Assembly (NCBI RefSeq): GCF_008124835.1
Contig: NZ_VNHW01000009.1
Location: 124,001-188,000 of the forward strand
DNA from: Blastococcus xanthinilyticus
GTDB lineage: Bacteria > Actinomycetota > Actinomycetes > Mycobacteriales > Geodermatophilaceae
Direction: 5' to 3'
Length of the DNA: 64,000 nt
In this document: piece by piece, positions 63,827 to 64,000 of the stretch
How the letters are laid out: every line of letters starts with the position of its first letter
How positions within the stretch are numbered: position 1 is the stretch's first letter
The notes under the pieces: model-generated
Told to the model about the DNA's origin: nothing
Database searches by the model: none
What the model saw: only the letters and a program-made list of their open reading frames with translations
Position numbers and translations under genes: made by a program

Positions 63827-64000
63827 GGGCGCACCGACAGCGCCGGCTCCCCCTGGCCGCAGGTGGAGCAGGCCCCGCGGCGCCGGTAGGCGTACGCGGT
63901 CACGGCCGCGGCGAGGGCCAGGCCCCACGGCAGGGTGGGGAAGATCAGCAGCAGGGCCGCCTGCATCCCGTCGCCCGCGGTCAGGCCTTCGAACCCGGCG
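63823..64000 (-). CDS. membrane protein upstream of the kinase, C-terminal part only
   Basis: The last 59 codons of a gene that starts beyond the window: one hydrophobic segment (MQAALLLIFPTLPWGLALAAAVTAYAY), a basic stop-transfer RRR, and a CSTC cysteine pair near the end. The stop overlaps the kinase start (GTGA), so it belongs to the two-component operon. No family recognised from this piece. Confidence 0.75.
   Translation of the reverse strand, partial: AGFEGLTAGDGMQAALLLIFPTLPWGLALAAAVTAYAYRRRGACSTCGQGEPALSVRP

Overview
The window is 64 kb of very G+C-rich DNA with third codon positions almost all G or C, frequent GTG starts and many 4-bp ATGA/GTGA gene overlaps. ANTAR, SpoIIE-type phosphatase, MEDS and anti-sigma-kinase-like proteins, a mycothiol-dependent-enzyme-like (MDMPI) protein and actinobacterial regulator families point to a high-G+C actinobacterium. 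Geodermatophilaceae (Blastococcus, Geodermatophilus or Modestobacter type) is my inference. The genes look chromosomal. I saw no rRNA, tRNA, CRISPR array, transposase, phage gene or replication origin.

Layout. 1-2602: a dynamin-like GTPase pair, the first gene cut by the window edge. 2614-11408: signalling proteins (two paralogous anti-sigma-type kinases, GAF-ANTAR, a large GAF/PAS/SpoIIE phosphatase) with a nucleoside hydrolase/permease pair and an unusual repeat-containing protein followed by a gene-free stretch of about 0.8 kb. 11519-20701: a thiamine locus. On the minus strand a TPP riboswitch precedes cytX-thiE-thiO-thiS-thiG-tenI, and a second TPP riboswitch precedes an ECF-type transporter (S component, fused ATPases, T component). 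Two tandem TenA paralogues diverge from the first riboswitch. 20726-29659: mntH, a Mut7-C protein, an SDR, a GNAT, hydrolases, an ArsR/SRPBCC pair, a haloalkane dehalogenase and an rRNA methyltransferase-like gene. 29777-38819: a chemoreceptor, a MEDS/ATPase regulator, a MarR regulator, a diguanylate cyclase, an ATP-dependent DNA ligase, a Nudix hydrolase and an XRE regulator divergent from a membrane protein. 39027-43880: hydantoinase/oxoprolinase-type hyuA-hyuB, with a 95%-identical copy of the hyuB 3' end lying between two hairpins.

44058-45256 holds a self-contained 55-codon gene with a palindromic leader and its own terminator-like hairpin, and a peroxiredoxin-like gene carrying an in-frame TAG exactly where the catalytic cysteine is expected. 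45257-54000: a DUF421 protein, a MarR/ABC-exporter divergon, an Old Yellow Enzyme, a convergent GGDEF/EAL pair and small enzymes. 54186-64000: a serine hydrolase, a mycothiol-type enzyme, SDRs, an HxlR divergon with two identical operators, a TetR/MMPL divergon with palindromic operators, and a NarL-type two-component system whose upstream gene is cut by the window end.

Themes: the thiamine genes form one coherent synthesis, salvage and uptake module. At least five divergent regulator/target pairs have visible palindromic operators. Long near-perfect hairpins recur between genes, and two of them are the same element with a compensated base pair. The strongest oddities are the amber codon in the peroxiredoxin-like gene, the duplicated hyuB tail, the orphan small gene at 44058-44225 and the repeat protein at 6616.
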